A DNA stretch of 64,000 bases from Cymodocea nodosa (lineage: Eukaryota; Streptophyta; Magnoliopsida; Alismatales; Cymodoceaceae), in contig CM072343.1 of assembly GCA_036874045.1 (NCBI GenBank), positions 1,818,001 to 1,882,000 of the forward strand, written 5' to 3'. Within the stretch, counting starts at the first letter, position 1; the number at the start of each line of letters is the position of its first letter. The translations under genes were made by a program, and so were the position numbers. Below, in pieces: positions 13,401-25,826 of the stretch. Under the pieces are notes generated by a model. The model did not search any database. It was given only the letters and a program-made list of their open reading frames with translations, and was not told where the DNA came from.

Positions 13401-16146
13401 AAGCTCTTTCCTACCCTTGAGATCTCCCCTTCAGTCCCAATTATGATCCATCATCAATTCCCCTTCAAGGAAATCCCACCTCAAAGTGGAAGAGGCTTGG
13501 GATGTGTTGGTAGGAATCACTGGACAGCAATTGGCCACCACCTTGGAATGAGTGAAGTTGAACAAGAGATTTGCTGCTCACATCTCACCTCACTCAAACA
13601 ACAATAAGTAAACTAAAAGAGGAGAGTGAGAATTTGACAAACAAACAATCCAATAATGAAATTTGAGGGAGACTAAACAGGATAACAAGAGTCGGAGAAC
13701 TCTATTGGATGATGTCTACTACTATTTATAGAGCATGGGTCACCACATGTTGGGCCTCATGCTTCCCTTAGAAATTAGATATGTACAATTCCATTCCCTC
13801 CACATGTCACCACATTCTAAGGTTGTTTGATTCCTCTAAGCCACGTTGGTCACAAAAGGAACAATTATATCACTTCTCCAAGTGCTTGTCAGATATCCCC
13901 TATTGGCAACTTGAGTTCATGATATCACGTCCATATCATGATATCACGTCCATCTTAGACTGAAATAAGTTCCAAATTATTCCCTATACTCTAAGCTTTC
14001 CAATGGATAAAATAATCCTCAATGTTTGGCACATTTGGGTAGTCAATTAGGGGAAAACTTTAGAACCTTCTCTCTGGCGATGCTTGAATTCACATCTTAG
14101 GATACCTCCATTTCTAGCACATTTTTCAATGTGTGAAATGTGGTTGTTTTGCTCACCAATGGTCATGGTTATCTTCAACACATTCTAAGGTTCACGATCA
14201 TATCTTTGGTTGCGAAATATGCTCTCATATTTTATGAGAAATCCTCAAAGTACTAAGTGATTAAATCTGGTCACAAGATGGCCTAGTGTCTGGCCAAGAT
14301 CCACAAAGTTCGTTGGTTAGTGCAATGAAAGTCACATGTTCGTCAACCATTTTGTGATTTCTCAATGGCCTATCTGAAACCATGTCAATGGCCTATCTGA
14401 TGTCATGTTCACCTTGTTTGAGCAGTGTTGTCCACTAGCATCTACAAGGACTGTTGGTTAATCTACATGATGTGTTGTCAAGTCTCAGCCATGTATTGTC
14501 AAGTCTATTGAATATGTTAGCAAGTCTACCCATCAGTCAATTATACATCAAGTGCTGGCAAGCCGTTGGCATATGTCAACAAGTCTTACCTAGTACTGGC
14601 AAGTCTTAATCAACTAGTCAACCTACTTGTCAGCATTCTTGGCTAGTTGGTTGACACTTCCAATGGCTTAACATCGATGGCATAACTTGGTTGGTTACTT
14701 CTCAAGGTTACACACAAAAGTCAAGTGGGTTGACCTTGGCTGGTATAGCTTGACTCTCCTACACCATACATGATGTGGCTTGGCTCTCCTTATGGTTGGC
14801 CATGCATGCTTCGGCTATACCATGGGTAGCTTCATTCTCCTTAAATAAGATAGCTCCTTTGGTGATGTGCCAAGTTTAAGGTATTTCATGCCTAGTCCTC
14901 CATGTGTCTTCCTTGTTTGCCCTTTCTCCCACAGTTAAGTTGGTCTCTCCAACTATGAATCACATTACCGACTGTTGATGATATTGCCTAAAAGTAGGTG
15001 ACTCCCAATGTTAGGTGTCCAGTAAGACCTTCAAACTCAAACTGGTCTGAGCACCTGTAGGAACTCACTCATGGCTGCTCACCAACTATTTGCTTGCACT
15101 TGATGACAACAAGGAGGCAAATTACTAATTTCATAAGCCACGCAACCCATTCATTATACTCCATCCAATCATCATTCCATATGTGTTTGCTTCACTCAGC
15201 CAATTTGAGAACAAGTCACCCTTGTTTCACTAGTTTCCAGCTATCCTTGACCACCACCAGCAGGATCATATGTCATTGCTACACCTATTAAAGGTACGTA
15301 ACCCTAGCCAAAACTTGCCTGCTTGTCCTGACATAAGCATCAGCGGGTGTTTGGTGAACTAAGATTGACAAGTCCTAGATATTCTCCATGTCTTTTAAAA
15401 GATGCAGATTGGACAGAACCCAATCAGATTGCTCAACTGAAGATCAACTAAAAACAACAGGAAATGTGGTTGGACTTTCCACCTAACCACGAGGGAAGAA
15501 AAGTAGAGTTTGAATCAAGGTAGAAAGGTTGCCACTATAAAAGGAAAAAAGACTACATAGAAGCATATGGCCATCCCCAAAATGATAAAATAATTGCAAA
15601 AAATCCATCCTGCCAATAATTTCACCATAAACTTCTATTAATCGATCTAAATAGTACTAAACAGCAACACGGACCATATTGCAAGCAAGAGAGAGTCAAA
15701 AAATTTAATTATTTAAAAAGGACATGAAGCAGTGAGGCAGAAAACATGAACCTGTAGATATCAAAGGAGGGCTCCTTGTAGAAAATGGCCGGGAGTTCCT
15801 CCCGGAGAGTCCGGATCGCATAACCCAGGTTAACGTAGTACCTCTGCTTATCATCATCGCCACCTCCCTTCCCCTCCTTCTTCACCTCGGACACCGAAGT
15901 CAAATCCCTCAGCTCGTGACCAGAGAGAAGCGGAAGCATCGCGTCCTTGTCTCTCACCGGGTAGGATACCTTGATAACCCGAGCCCCTCCATCCTTGACG
16001 ACCTTTCCCGCGCTGTTGCAAACCCTAGCTCCGACGGAAGCTGTGAAGACGGCGGCAGGAGAAAGCGAAGCTCTGGGGCGGTTGGTGGTGGCGGAGGAGG
16101 AGCAGGAGATGGAGGAGAACTCAGAGAGTGGGACAACGAAAGCCAT
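10465..16146 (-). CDS. DUF2358 family protein, predicted chloroplast-targeted
   Basis: Two exons, 15752-16146 and 10465-10897, joined by a GT-AG intron of 4,854 bp (codon AG|G), give 275 aa. The start at 16146 is chosen because the N-terminus (MAFVVPLSEFSSISCSSS, Ser/Ala/Arg-rich) looks like a plastid transit peptide; an ATG further out at 16272 would put a hydrophobic stretch in front and is less likely. The conserved core reads YYVNLGYAIRTLREELPAIF, then DDIIFKNPVNTINGIENYKL, then TGRIFFKT, RVPWESHGRFDGISEYKLD and GKIYEHRVHNFAIN, which matches plant DUF2358 (NTF2-like fold) proteins over full length. Function is unknown in this family; a plastid role is an inference. The second exon reads ENYKLVFRVVRITGRIFF where homologues, as I recall them, have an aromatic pair, so a diverged spot is possible. 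No frameshift was seen. Confidence 0.88.
10898..15751 (-). other. 4.85-kb intron of the DUF2358 gene with unclassified repeat DNA
   Basis: The single intron is far longer than the coding sequence. 13620-15300 is compositionally distinct and looks like decayed transposon DNA: a minus-strand TATA-like CTATAAATAG near 13720, repeated words (TCAATGGCCTATCTGA twice near 14360-14400, CATGATATCACGTCCAT twice near 13918-13952) and a cluster of CAAGTC motifs at 14440-14640. No pol motif was found. Short ORFs in it (for example 13389-13607) are not supported as genes. Confidence 0.5.
14440..14640. repeat. Imperfect short-period repeat with core TGTCAAGTCT
   Basis: About six to eight loosely spaced copies of (T)GTCAAGTCT, GCAAGTCT or ACAAGTCT, 25-45 bp apart. 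The period is irregular, so this is a cluster of related words, not a clean tandem array. Confidence 0.5.
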
Positions 16147-16687
16147 CGACGACAATGGTGACGGTGGAGAAGACGAAAGCTTAGGTGCGAACGATTGGGG
16201 TAATTTCTTCCAGACCATCTGGAAGATTGGAGGGAGAAGAAGAAAAACGAGGATGATGAGATCACGCATCATTCTGGATTGCTCGTGGAGAACGGTGGAG
16301 GGAGTTTAGGCGAATTGGTTGACCGTTAATTGTCGACGGTTGACTCCGTGGCGAGGGTTTTTGCAGGGAGGCCCTCGTATAAATCGTTTATGTGATTTCT
16401 TTTAGATTAAGAAGTTGTTATGAATGCAATACTTCTTATTGTCGGTGTTCAACTTTGGACAAAAGTATAAGTAAATAGATTTGTTAAATGGATTGGATTC
16501 AACGATAATAACTGAAGTGAATACAGTTAAACCTTACTATTAATGGCTCTGACACGACTCATTAAAGTATATCAAACGATTACCTAATAGATTTGTGTCA
16601 TGTCAATATTATACGAAGTCCGTATGTATCAACACAATATGTGGGGATTTCGACCTAATGGGTTTAAGATGACTAACAAATGCACAT

Positions 16688-17241
16688 TTGGAAGTTGTTT
16701 GTGTATCTAAAATTTTTATCATTTTTTAGGTGTCTGTGTATTAGATGAGTTTTCAAAAGATTCTATCATTTTCTCTTTATGTATAAGAAAAATTTTATTT
16801 CATTTTCTAATGTTCAAAATTAATAAAAAATAAAGGAAAAAAAAAAGAATTATCACATAATATAGTAACAATATGTAATTTTGATATAAAAATTATGTTC
16901 TTAATAGATGAAAATTGATATTATGAGAGATATTTAGAATAATAAAGATGTGTAAAATATATTTTATGTTTTAACTATTGTTATAATTGACTTTATCTTA
17001 TATTATCTATGATAAATTTTGTTATTCTATATATCTTGTAGTTAAATATAAAAAATATTTAATTTATTAATTTTAATATTTTTATTTTATAAATAAACAT
17101 ATATATTTTACATTTTATGATTTTTCATCATTTTCACAAATATCTTAATTTTTTTACTAACTTTCCATTAATTTTTATCATTTTCTATGATATTTCGTTA
17201 TTTTCTTTTCATTCTTTTTCAGATACACAAATACTCCTTTG
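16688..17241. mobile_element. MITE-like element of about 550 bp with terminal inverted repeats
   Basis: The left end GGAAGTTGTTTGTGTATCT is the inverse of the right end AGATACACAAATACTCC, with one small mismatch block. The interior is AT-rich and non-coding, with inverted TATCATTTTC / GAAAATGATA motifs near both ends. Placed just upstream of the DUF2358 gene. Superfamily and target-site duplication are not clear. Confidence 0.55.
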
Positions 17242-17244
17242 AAA

Positions 17245-18559
17245 GCACCATTGTCGTCATCATCAAAGTCAAAAAAAAAGGTTCGATCCACAAAATAAAG
17301 GAGGAAACGTAGTGTTAATGCCCACCACTCATAATTTACAAATAGCTTGCATCAACCTCAATCAGGGATAAATTTCACTAAAGAAGTTTCTAGACTCCAA
17401 GGACAAGAGAGGAGGAATGCAAGTTAAGGCTAAACTACAATGGATGGGCTAAGCATAAAGATTAGGAGTTAAGACAATGGGCAATTGCAGCCATGATAGG
17501 TGGGCTAAGCGCAAGGGTCGGTAGGCAAAAATTGTTGGTACCATATAAGAACAGCACATTTATACGAAGGCCAGACATGAACATGAGAACGCACATGGAC
17601 CAACCTATGTACGACCAGTTAGACAGAGATATAATAAATAAATGGAATAATCAGAGGAAGCTAAACAAAATATTTACAGTGGTTGTTGTCTGAATTCTTC
17701 CTTCTCATCATCTATTAATCGCCTCCTTCTTATCACAAGGGAGAAGCTTCATTTGCTGATCTCACTAACTACTCTTGCTATCACTTGAAGAGTAAAATCA
17801 TCGTCTGCTTCTTTCTTGTGACCATCCTACTGTCACCAAAGAAGAACATAGAAAATGTATCATTCGACACACCCAACCGTCCACGCGCACTGGAGAATCG
17901 GCGATCATCCATATTTGTGTGACCACACCTTCAATGGAAATACACGTTTGCTCCACAACAAGATACAAAGACCTGTGCGTTCCACTTTCATGAATCAAAG
18001 CATGTCCTTCCCTCATCCATGTCCAAATCCTCTCTCCTGCGCACCCATTGCTCCACCATGCAAGAACATCTCTGGCATTGATCTACCGAAAGCATAATAG
18101 ACAAAACTCCCAGTCACTGCAAGAGTCGGGGGATCCTCTAACGCATTACATTTTCATGGTTTAGATTGCAGGTGCATGAGGAATTGAAATCCAGAAAACA
18201 CTAACCTTTGCTCGAGCCTTCACCAACTCAAACGGAAGGTCAGGAGCTACCATTACCATTGTACGCATAGAAGAGAAGGGAGAGAACGCCAAGAGCTTTT
18301 GCCCTTAGTTTATAACAAGTCTTATAGGGAAAAAGATACGAATGCCCCTGCACAAGTTCTTCACACAAATACCTTTCATTTGATATAGAAAATTACACCC
18401 AAAAAAATAAGAACTTGCACATAAATTAACTATTGCATTTCATGGAATAAAAAAACCTATTTTCATGAATTAACTTCAAATTATATAAAAATGTTGATTA
18501 CTTCACAAAATTATCTTCTTTGAAGCATTTTTTCCATATTACCCTTATAATTAATAATT
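17245..18559. other. Intergenic DNA without a supported gene
   Basis: 17700-18110 is less AT-rich than its surroundings and has overlapping open frames on both strands (plus 17855-18097, minus 17798-18016), but none matches a family I recognise and none has a convincing start context. It could be relic coding DNA. Confidence 0.4.
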
Positions 18560-19106
18560 CTCTTAATTTTACATAAAATGCTTTTATAAAGAATCATTTA
18601 TGCATGAAAATACATATAATAAAATATACCTTTTAATGTCAAACACCCAACATAGCTCATTAACATGTCTAAAAGCAAGAGTAGGGGTGTAAGGCTTGTG
18701 TAAAGATCATCTATGTAAACATTAGTTGTGTTAGAAAGTGTTTGTGCGAGTATCAATTGTGTGGAAAGCGTCTAAACGAGCAAGAGTGAAAGTGAGGAGT
18801 GGTGGTTGTGTGATCAACATCTATTCAAGTAGGAGTGAGAGTTGTTAAGACATGTTTGACTAAGTTAGAGATTGTACGATTCATAAGAACCACACGAATA
18901 AGAATGAGAGATGTACAATTTACGATAACCATGCAACAAATGAAACATAACTAAAGTAGGAAAAAATAAAAAGATGAGTGGTGGAGGGCAGCAAGTAACT
19001 ACGTTCCACTTCTCTATGATTATTATTTATTTCTATTTTATTTCAAACTTTTGCTTTAATAATGTCTTTTTTATAAAGGTAGTGTGTTTACCTTGATCCA
19101 AATCTA

Positions 19107-19293
19107 ACATCTATTTCCTTCTATTAACCTTTGTGAGATTAGGAAGAGAAAATAATCATTGAGTTCTCTAATAAAGGGGGATTACATATTTATAGCTAGG
19201 GTATCGGATAAATAAATGCCTAATTATATACCCATGTACATAACATACATACACCATATAACTCTAAACATAGATATAACAACTCTAATACCC
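19107..19293 (-). mobile_element. Copia-type 3' LTR remnant
   Basis: On the minus strand a purine tract (AAGAGGAGGGTAT) is followed by TTAGAGTTGTTATATC, then a leader-like TATAAATATGTAATCC and TTCTCTTCCTAATCTCACA, ending near ATAGATGTTA. This is the layout of a short Copia LTR just after its polypurine tract. The boundaries are inferred, with no second LTR in view. Confidence 0.6.
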
Positions 19294-19810
19294 TCCTCTT
19301 AAGTGAGAGCATATAAATTGATCATGTTCGATTTAATATCAAAATTCTCTAAAACTCTAATACTTAAACCTTTTATGAAGATATCTACAAGTTATTTTGA
19401 AAATTAATCAACCATGATAAGCTTGATCCTCTCACCTCTCATGGAAGGTAAGATTATTTGTAATAAAAATTACAGGTTGGTTGTTACAATGCATGATCAT
19501 AGAAGTTTATCATTTTGAACCAAAGATCTATCAATAATGACCTAATTTACATTAACTCATAGGTGATCTAGAACATTGATCTATATTTTACTTCAACATT
19601 AGATCATGAGACAAAATTTTGTTTCTTGCTTTCACCTTGTAACAAGCTTTCATCTACATTTGCAATAACCTATAATCCAAAAGTCTAGAAAAGCTTCAAC
19701 TCTAAAATGACAATTTCTTTAATAAAAAAAGACTTTAACTAATGCTTCTTTCATGTATGTAAATACACACATGGCTCCTTCCTAGTAAAATGATCTTGGT
19801 TTATGTGTGA
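19294..19810 (-). mobile_element. Decayed Copia RNase H / pol C-terminus
   Basis: Minus-strand translation, full of stops, gives pieces in RNase H order: CHFRVEAFLDF (for the EAFSDADW block), KLVTR*KQE (NLVTWRSKKQ), and VDQFSKQLVDIFIKGL (DQLADILTKAL), then the purine tract of the LTR. Non-functional. Confidence 0.65.
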
Positions 19811-20580
19811 AATGTATAAGTAGACTAAGAGCATAGGCAATGTTAAAATAAGTGAGAGTCAAATAAATTAATTTTCTAACAAACAATTGATATCTATCTA
19901 GGTCCCCAAAGGTGTTGAAAGTGTTATCCTAGAATGGTAGAAAGGGTATGACAATTGTTGTAATATTAAAGAGAAGAAAACACACAAATAAAATTTTAAC
20001 ACATGAAAAACTCCCCATTTTAATATTATAAGGTTGATACTTGCTAAAGATGTATAATAATAGAAACCTACAATATATATAAGTAAACTTGCATAAAAAA
20101 TAACAGAAGTTATTTATAATTTAACTTCAAACAAGGAAAATACAAAATAAGATACAAATCACAAAATATGTTATTCACAATATTTTATTATAATTAGTTA
20201 AAAAGTGATTAACTTGTCCTGTCCAGCTCACACTCCCTTAGAATATCTATTAGGTATCTTAAAAGAAACAATAACAACATATGAGCTAAAGTCTAGTAAA
20301 ACATTCTACCAAAAGTCTAAAATATAATAAATAATATGTTACACATGTGAAAAGGAAGGTTGTACTATCAACTCAATGCAATAATAAAAAAATATGCATT
20401 CCTATTACAAATAAAAATGCATCTTACAAATTATAATAATACTTTGAACCTCAATATCAAGACTACTCATACATTTTCATATTTAGTTTAACTATAACTG
20501 CATATTTACTCTTTATAACATGGACAACTATCACATATCCTCTTTGAATTCATTTTACATCAAACTAACACGATAACTAA

Positions 20581-20890
20581 CAACCATTGTGAGGAGTGAT
20601 CACATTGTAAGAAGGGAAGTTATTTTCACTAAGCATCGACTCATATCTTAGGAGATCTTAAAACTTCTAGCCTTAGTTTCAGGTTAATACCAGTATATTA
20701 AAAAAGAAATCAACTTACAAGTCTTAGTTCACAATTCTATAATGAGAGGAGGCAAAATTATAAATGATTAAGTTTTCAGTGGTATAATCGCATTGTATGT
20801 AGTGACAGAAGTTCTTACTATCAATAGAGATTTTTACATTTTACTTTTTGTTCATCTTCAAGAACATATCAAAACAAAAATACCAAAAAA
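20581..20890 (+). mobile_element. Degenerate fragment of the same LTR family as at 56-64 kb
   Basis: It aligns in order and orientation with 57108-57415: CAACCATTGTGAGGAGTGAT, TTTTCACTAAGCATCGACTC, then GGTATAATCGCATTGTATGT and ACAAAAATACCAAAAA. Many substitutions show an older insertion. It stops where the right inverted arm (20905) begins. Confidence 0.8.
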
Positions 20891-20999
20891 AAGTGTTATT
20901 ATGACCTTACGCCCCTACTCTTGCTTTTAAACATGTCAATAAGCTATGTTGGCCAGATACTTCGAATGTTTGAGATAAGGTTAAATATATCCTTCATCT

Positions 21000-22820
21000 T
21001 TATTATATACGATATCAGAGTATCATGCCTTTATAGTTAAGTTCATAGCTAAATATTTATTCATTAGGCCTAATAATAACATGCATTTTTTATAGTACTT
21101 GCCTTCATGTCAAATAATCATATGTAACATAAATAAGTCTTCCATAGTCATATCCATATCATGCAAAATAATCACAAATTCATGATATATGATATATGTT
21201 GTAAAGTTTACAATATGCATTAATCTCGAAAAGTTATACAAAATCTCAATATTTGTATAAACACATAATTATGCCATAATCAATATAAACGTACAATGAC
21301 ACTAATGTATGTTATGCTCATGAAATTGAAATGCATACCACTATAACTATAATCATGTAATATTCTAAAATACATAATATAATGGTAATTAATTATGAAT
21401 GTAATTGCATAAATCACTATAATTATTAAAATCATGCATAAATTTCAAATAATACTAAATTTTTAAACTAAAAGAAAGAAAGATTTACTAAAATAAGAAA
21501 ATTACAAAAACCCAATATTATTCCCTATTTTCCTTTATCCCCTTTTTCTTGTTTTTCCGTTTTCTTCTACTTCTCTTCTTTTTCTTCCTCTTCACGAACC
21601 GACCGACTGCCGAACACGAACCCAACACTCGAGCTCGTCGAACTTCTTCAAATCGACCCCAACTCGTCGGAAAATGAACGTCCGAGCTCGCCGCTCAGTT
21701 GACGACCGAAGGACCTCGCGATGGGAAGACGGAGGGCTTCGGCACCGCACGACCGACCGCAACAGTGGATGACCACCGCTCGCTACACACGAACCTGTCG
21801 GCTGCGTCTCCTCTCTTCTCACCGGAACTACCGAAATATCGATTTCGTCACACTGACTCTCCTCCAAGCTCGCCGATTCGACGAAAAGACGGTCGTTGAC
21901 CACCGATTTGGGGAGAAGGCCGGTGGACGAAAACAGGGGATCGACGATTAAAATTCGACGAAAAACAAAAGTTGATTTTACCTTTTTGCCCTTAATATAT
22001 CGTGCTTATTACAGGCGAGCTCTACATGAGGTGAGCAACTGATTTCCTGTTTCGCGAGTCATCCATATGACGTTGGGGTTGATAGCTTCTTTCGTCTTCC
22101 CTTCCTGTGCAGGCGAAGTGCAAGCTTGGGTGACCCATGAGTGTGCAAGAAGGAGGTCACGAACTCCATTGGCTGTTGTTGGCTTGTTGGTGAGCTCAAG
22201 GAGGTTGGGTGTCGTTGGGTTCATTTAGCTGTTGTAGACGAAAGAAGAAGGGAATAAGAATGGAAGAAAAGGAGAAGAAGAAGAAGAGAGAAAAGGTAAA
22301 AGGAAAATAAAATTATATTTTGGACTTTTTGCATTGAACCCCTTTAGGTAAGTTTTTCTTACCATTTAGTCTAAAGTAATTTTATTTTGAGGTAATTACA
22401 TGATTATAGTGATTTATGTATTTTTAGAAGCTTAATTACGTACATATTAGTGTTTATTATACATCTATATTGATTATTGCATAATCATGTATCTTATTCA
22501 ATTATTTGTGATTCTTGCATATTTTAGAGGATTGTGCATAATTATTGATATCACAATATTTGAATAAATTCATAATTATTGTGTATTGCATAGATATTTG
22601 TTTTGACTATAGAAGGTTTATTTATTTTGCATGTGATTTATTAAGAATGAAAGATATTTTTATAGGTTATGCATATTTGTTGTCATGACTTTTGACCCAT
22701 CGTGGAAATCGATACAAATTAATAATGAATGAACATATTAGCTACGAAACTTAGCCATAAAGGTATGATACTGTATATTGTGTATACAACTGAGACAAGA
22801 GAATATGTTTAGCTTAGTCT
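21000..22820. repeat. Large imperfect palindrome (inverted repeat) with GC-richer centre
   Basis: Left arm about 21000-21620, right arm about 22250-22820 inverted. Paired words include ACACTAATGTATG with its inverse near 22445, ATTATGCCATAATCAATAT with its inverse near 22480, TATCATGCCTTTATAG with its inverse near 22765, and CTTCTACTTCTCTTCTTTTT opposite a GAAGAAGAAGAAGAGAG tract near 22275. The centre (21600-22240) is GC-richer with CG-rich words such as GACCGACTGCC, and gives overlapping open frames on both strands but no recognisable protein. Probably two inverted copies of one LTR-like or MITE-like sequence. Confidence 0.6.
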
Positions 22821-25800
22821 CAAGACATTTAAGGTATCCTAGGTTCCAGTCACAATGTGATATATGATAACTAAACCCTACTACAAGAGGTTATATGCAG
22901 TCATAGATAAATAATGAAATGTATGAAATAGATTTGATTTTTATGGCTTAGTCATTTATCGTATTGACTTCTGTATATTGTGACAAATTTACATACCTTA
23001 TCATGTTACATTGATTTAACCATACAACATTCCTATTGCATGTATGATATGTTATTTATTATTTTTAAATTCATAGTAGATTAACTTATTGGGCTTTAGC
23101 TTAAACTTGTTGCTATTAATATTTTTAGGCTACCTGATAGACTCTTAGGATGGGCATGAGTAAGACAAGTCATATTAGTTACTCATTCTAATAAGTTGTG
23201 ACAACATTTTTGTAATAAAATGTCATGGAAATTTTGTGATTTTATGCCTCATTTTGTGTATCTTTAATTGGAGCCAGATTATAATATTTTACTGATTTTT
23301 CACTACGATAATTAACTTGTGAAACTTTGGATTTAGCAATATTTCCTATTTCTTGTTATACTTCTTTTAACGAGTATTAGTCTTGTAATATGAGAATGAA
23401 AAAAAATTTACATACCTTTTTTCATAAGCATAGTTTCTTTTCTTTAATATTACAACGATTATCATTTTTTCTTCTAAAGATACGACACTATTAGCTAGAG
23501 ATTGTCAATAAAAGATAAAATGATCTATGACACATCTTTGGAATCCAATCTTCTCAACGATTATATTGAAATTTTGAAACCAAACTCAAGGACTTTTATT
23601 TTAAGCCATAAATTACCTTTTTTAGATGACAAACTCTATTTCTCCTTGAACAACATACTTTAAAAGTTGTTTTATTAAAACATACATACACTTAAAATTA
23701 GTGTTAAGAATAGAATAGCTTAGATGAGCATTTATTTAAGTAGTTAATGATAGAAAATCAACGTACCATTTTTGTGAAATGAAATAACAATTTCTAGGTT
23801 AGAAGTACAATCAAACTCTAAACTAAAAATGACATTGATCATAAGCTTTGAAATACCATTTTCTAAGATAGAATTGTAGTTACTCTTTATAGCAAAAATA
23901 GCGTACCAATTCTACAATATGGCATATTGACTCTACATAGACTATTAGAGCTTCTTTTAACTAGCATACCAATTTGATCAATAATATACTGATTCAAGTG
24001 ACCACTAAGAAAGCGACATACTAAATGTGTTCAACAACATACCAATTCTTGAAGATAGAAATTTATTCATCACTATTGTACCTTCTTTGTTAGGTCTATA
24101 AATCCTATATAAACACAAAAATAGGACATAAGACTAGAACCTCTAATGCCTCCAACGTCTCTTGTGTTTAAATCTCACTCCAAAAGGCATTTCTTATTCT
24201 TCAACACTCTTGGGAAGCTTAATACATTCTAGTGCACACTTGAAAATTCTCAAGCTTCACGAGGAGAGTATTCAAGGTATATAGATATCCATGTTTGTAA
24301 GTAAGTTCTTTTTAATTCTAGTAAGGACTCACTAGATTGTAGTGAGGATTCCTCATGTTGTGAAGTGAAAGTGCTTGGAAGATTTGCCAAGGAAAGTTTA
24401 AACAACAAGGTGTTGGCTTGGAATAACACTAAAATTAGTATAGGACTCAATACTTAGAAAATAGGGCAAAAATCGTATATCTTTCTTGTTCATAAAAAAT
24501 ACATATATATAGTGGTTACTAGAAGTTTCTTCTAGTAACTCAATCAATAATACGTGGTATGTCACGTATTAGATAGTAATAAAATAATGTAAATAAATAT
24601 AAAAAGGGATCAACATATTAACATCAATTAGGTAACTTTGAGAAATAAACGTAATCTTAGGTTTAAGGTAAATCACTATAAATCTCATGTATTATGTGAT
24701 CTTCACATTTGTTTTCTTTTATTTTGTGTCAGAATTGCACTCATTCATCAAAATTCTCATATTTTCTATTAATTTGCTAATTTCTCGTTATAATTCACTG
24801 TTCACATTTTCTTCTAGGGAAGTTTATCCATGTTAACATATTTGGTGGTGAGGTTTTTTTTTTTTTTTTTTTAACTTGATCAAAAGGAGAGACTAATGGT
24901 TTTAGTATAGGGAAAAAATATTTGACAGTCAAAAGTTGACCAATGTGGAAAATATGGTTGTATTTATCTTACCCCAAGTAACCTAAATAATCATGCGATT
25001 CTATATTTTTTCATGAAATTGATATAGATGAATCATGTTCAAACTATCCTGAAATTGGGTTCATGTTCAAACCACAGGTAAAATCAAAACTAAGCTCACT
25101 TCTTGTCGTCAGTGCACCTCAGAATTGTTTAAGAAAGAGCTTTCATTTGAATTTGTTTATAACGACGACATTTTTGTTGGGATTTGAAACGAAATCTCCT
25201 ACTTTATTGTGAAATCATTTCACACAAGTGCACAACACATGGAGTGGAATTTACCATATTGATTTAAGGCAGCATTTTCTTTCGCATATCAAACCGCACA
25301 TAACGATCCCAGATTATCAAAAAATTTTACGATTCCTCCACAAAAAGAGATGTCCTCCAAACCTGTGATGCACTTGTTTTAATTTTATCAGATGTCTCTG
25401 AAGAGACAATGATGCACTTGCTTTGAAATAAACAATGCTGAAGCTCAGAAGGATTTCAATCTAACTTTTCAAAATTATATTGCTCATCAATCACTGTGGT
25501 ATATGAAGTTACAAGTGGGTTTGGTTACAACCAGCACACCGACACATCAACACAATAACCACAGACAAAAGGCGACGGAGGAACTCTATATAATCAGTGC
25601 ACCAAACGAACCGTACATTTTAATGGAAGCCTCAAAGGTATCAAGTATATTGGCAACATTAAGCATTCGTCTTTGTCAAATTTCATATTAATGGCTTCCT
25701 TGAAACCCTCTGGAGAAGCTTCAAGCAAAATTGGGCGTCAGACCGTGCACCTCCCTCCACACATAACTTCTTGTTAAACAAGGGAAGCAACATGGTAGAC

Positions 25801-25826
25801 ACTCACTAGGGCTGTTTACAATGTCT
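22821..25826. other. Intergenic DNA downstream of the first channel gene
   Basis: AT-rich, with no supported gene. It holds a T20 run at about 24855, a plus-strand promoter-like CTATATAAAC near 24104 and a region around 23100-23260 that resembles an LTR 3' half, but no pol motifs. Confidence 0.4.

Larger units (their letters stand above)
18560..21050. repeat. Inverted repeat arms flanking 2.2 kb of transposon relics
   Basis: 18647-18694 (CCAACATAGCTCATTAACAT through AGTAGGGGTGTAAGG) is the inverse of 20905-20952. Homology continues outward, weaker, to about 18560 on the left and 21050 on the right. Between the arms lie a Copia 3' relic and an LTR fragment described separately. Either an element with long inverted ends or two inverted copies of one repeat. 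Confidence 0.6.

Noticed and set aside
16147..16272. Upstream in-frame ATG of the DUF2358 gene
   Set aside because: It would add a hydrophobic 42-residue lead in front of a good transit peptide; family proteins as remembered start at the transit peptide.
15916..16309. Plus-strand ORFs opposite the first exon of the DUF2358 gene
   Set aside because: They are antisense shadows of GC-rich coding DNA; the minus-strand frame joins to a conserved second exon.
17798..18097. Overlapping ORFs on both strands, first thought to be a PPR-like fragment
   Set aside because: No repeat consensus could be aligned in any one frame.
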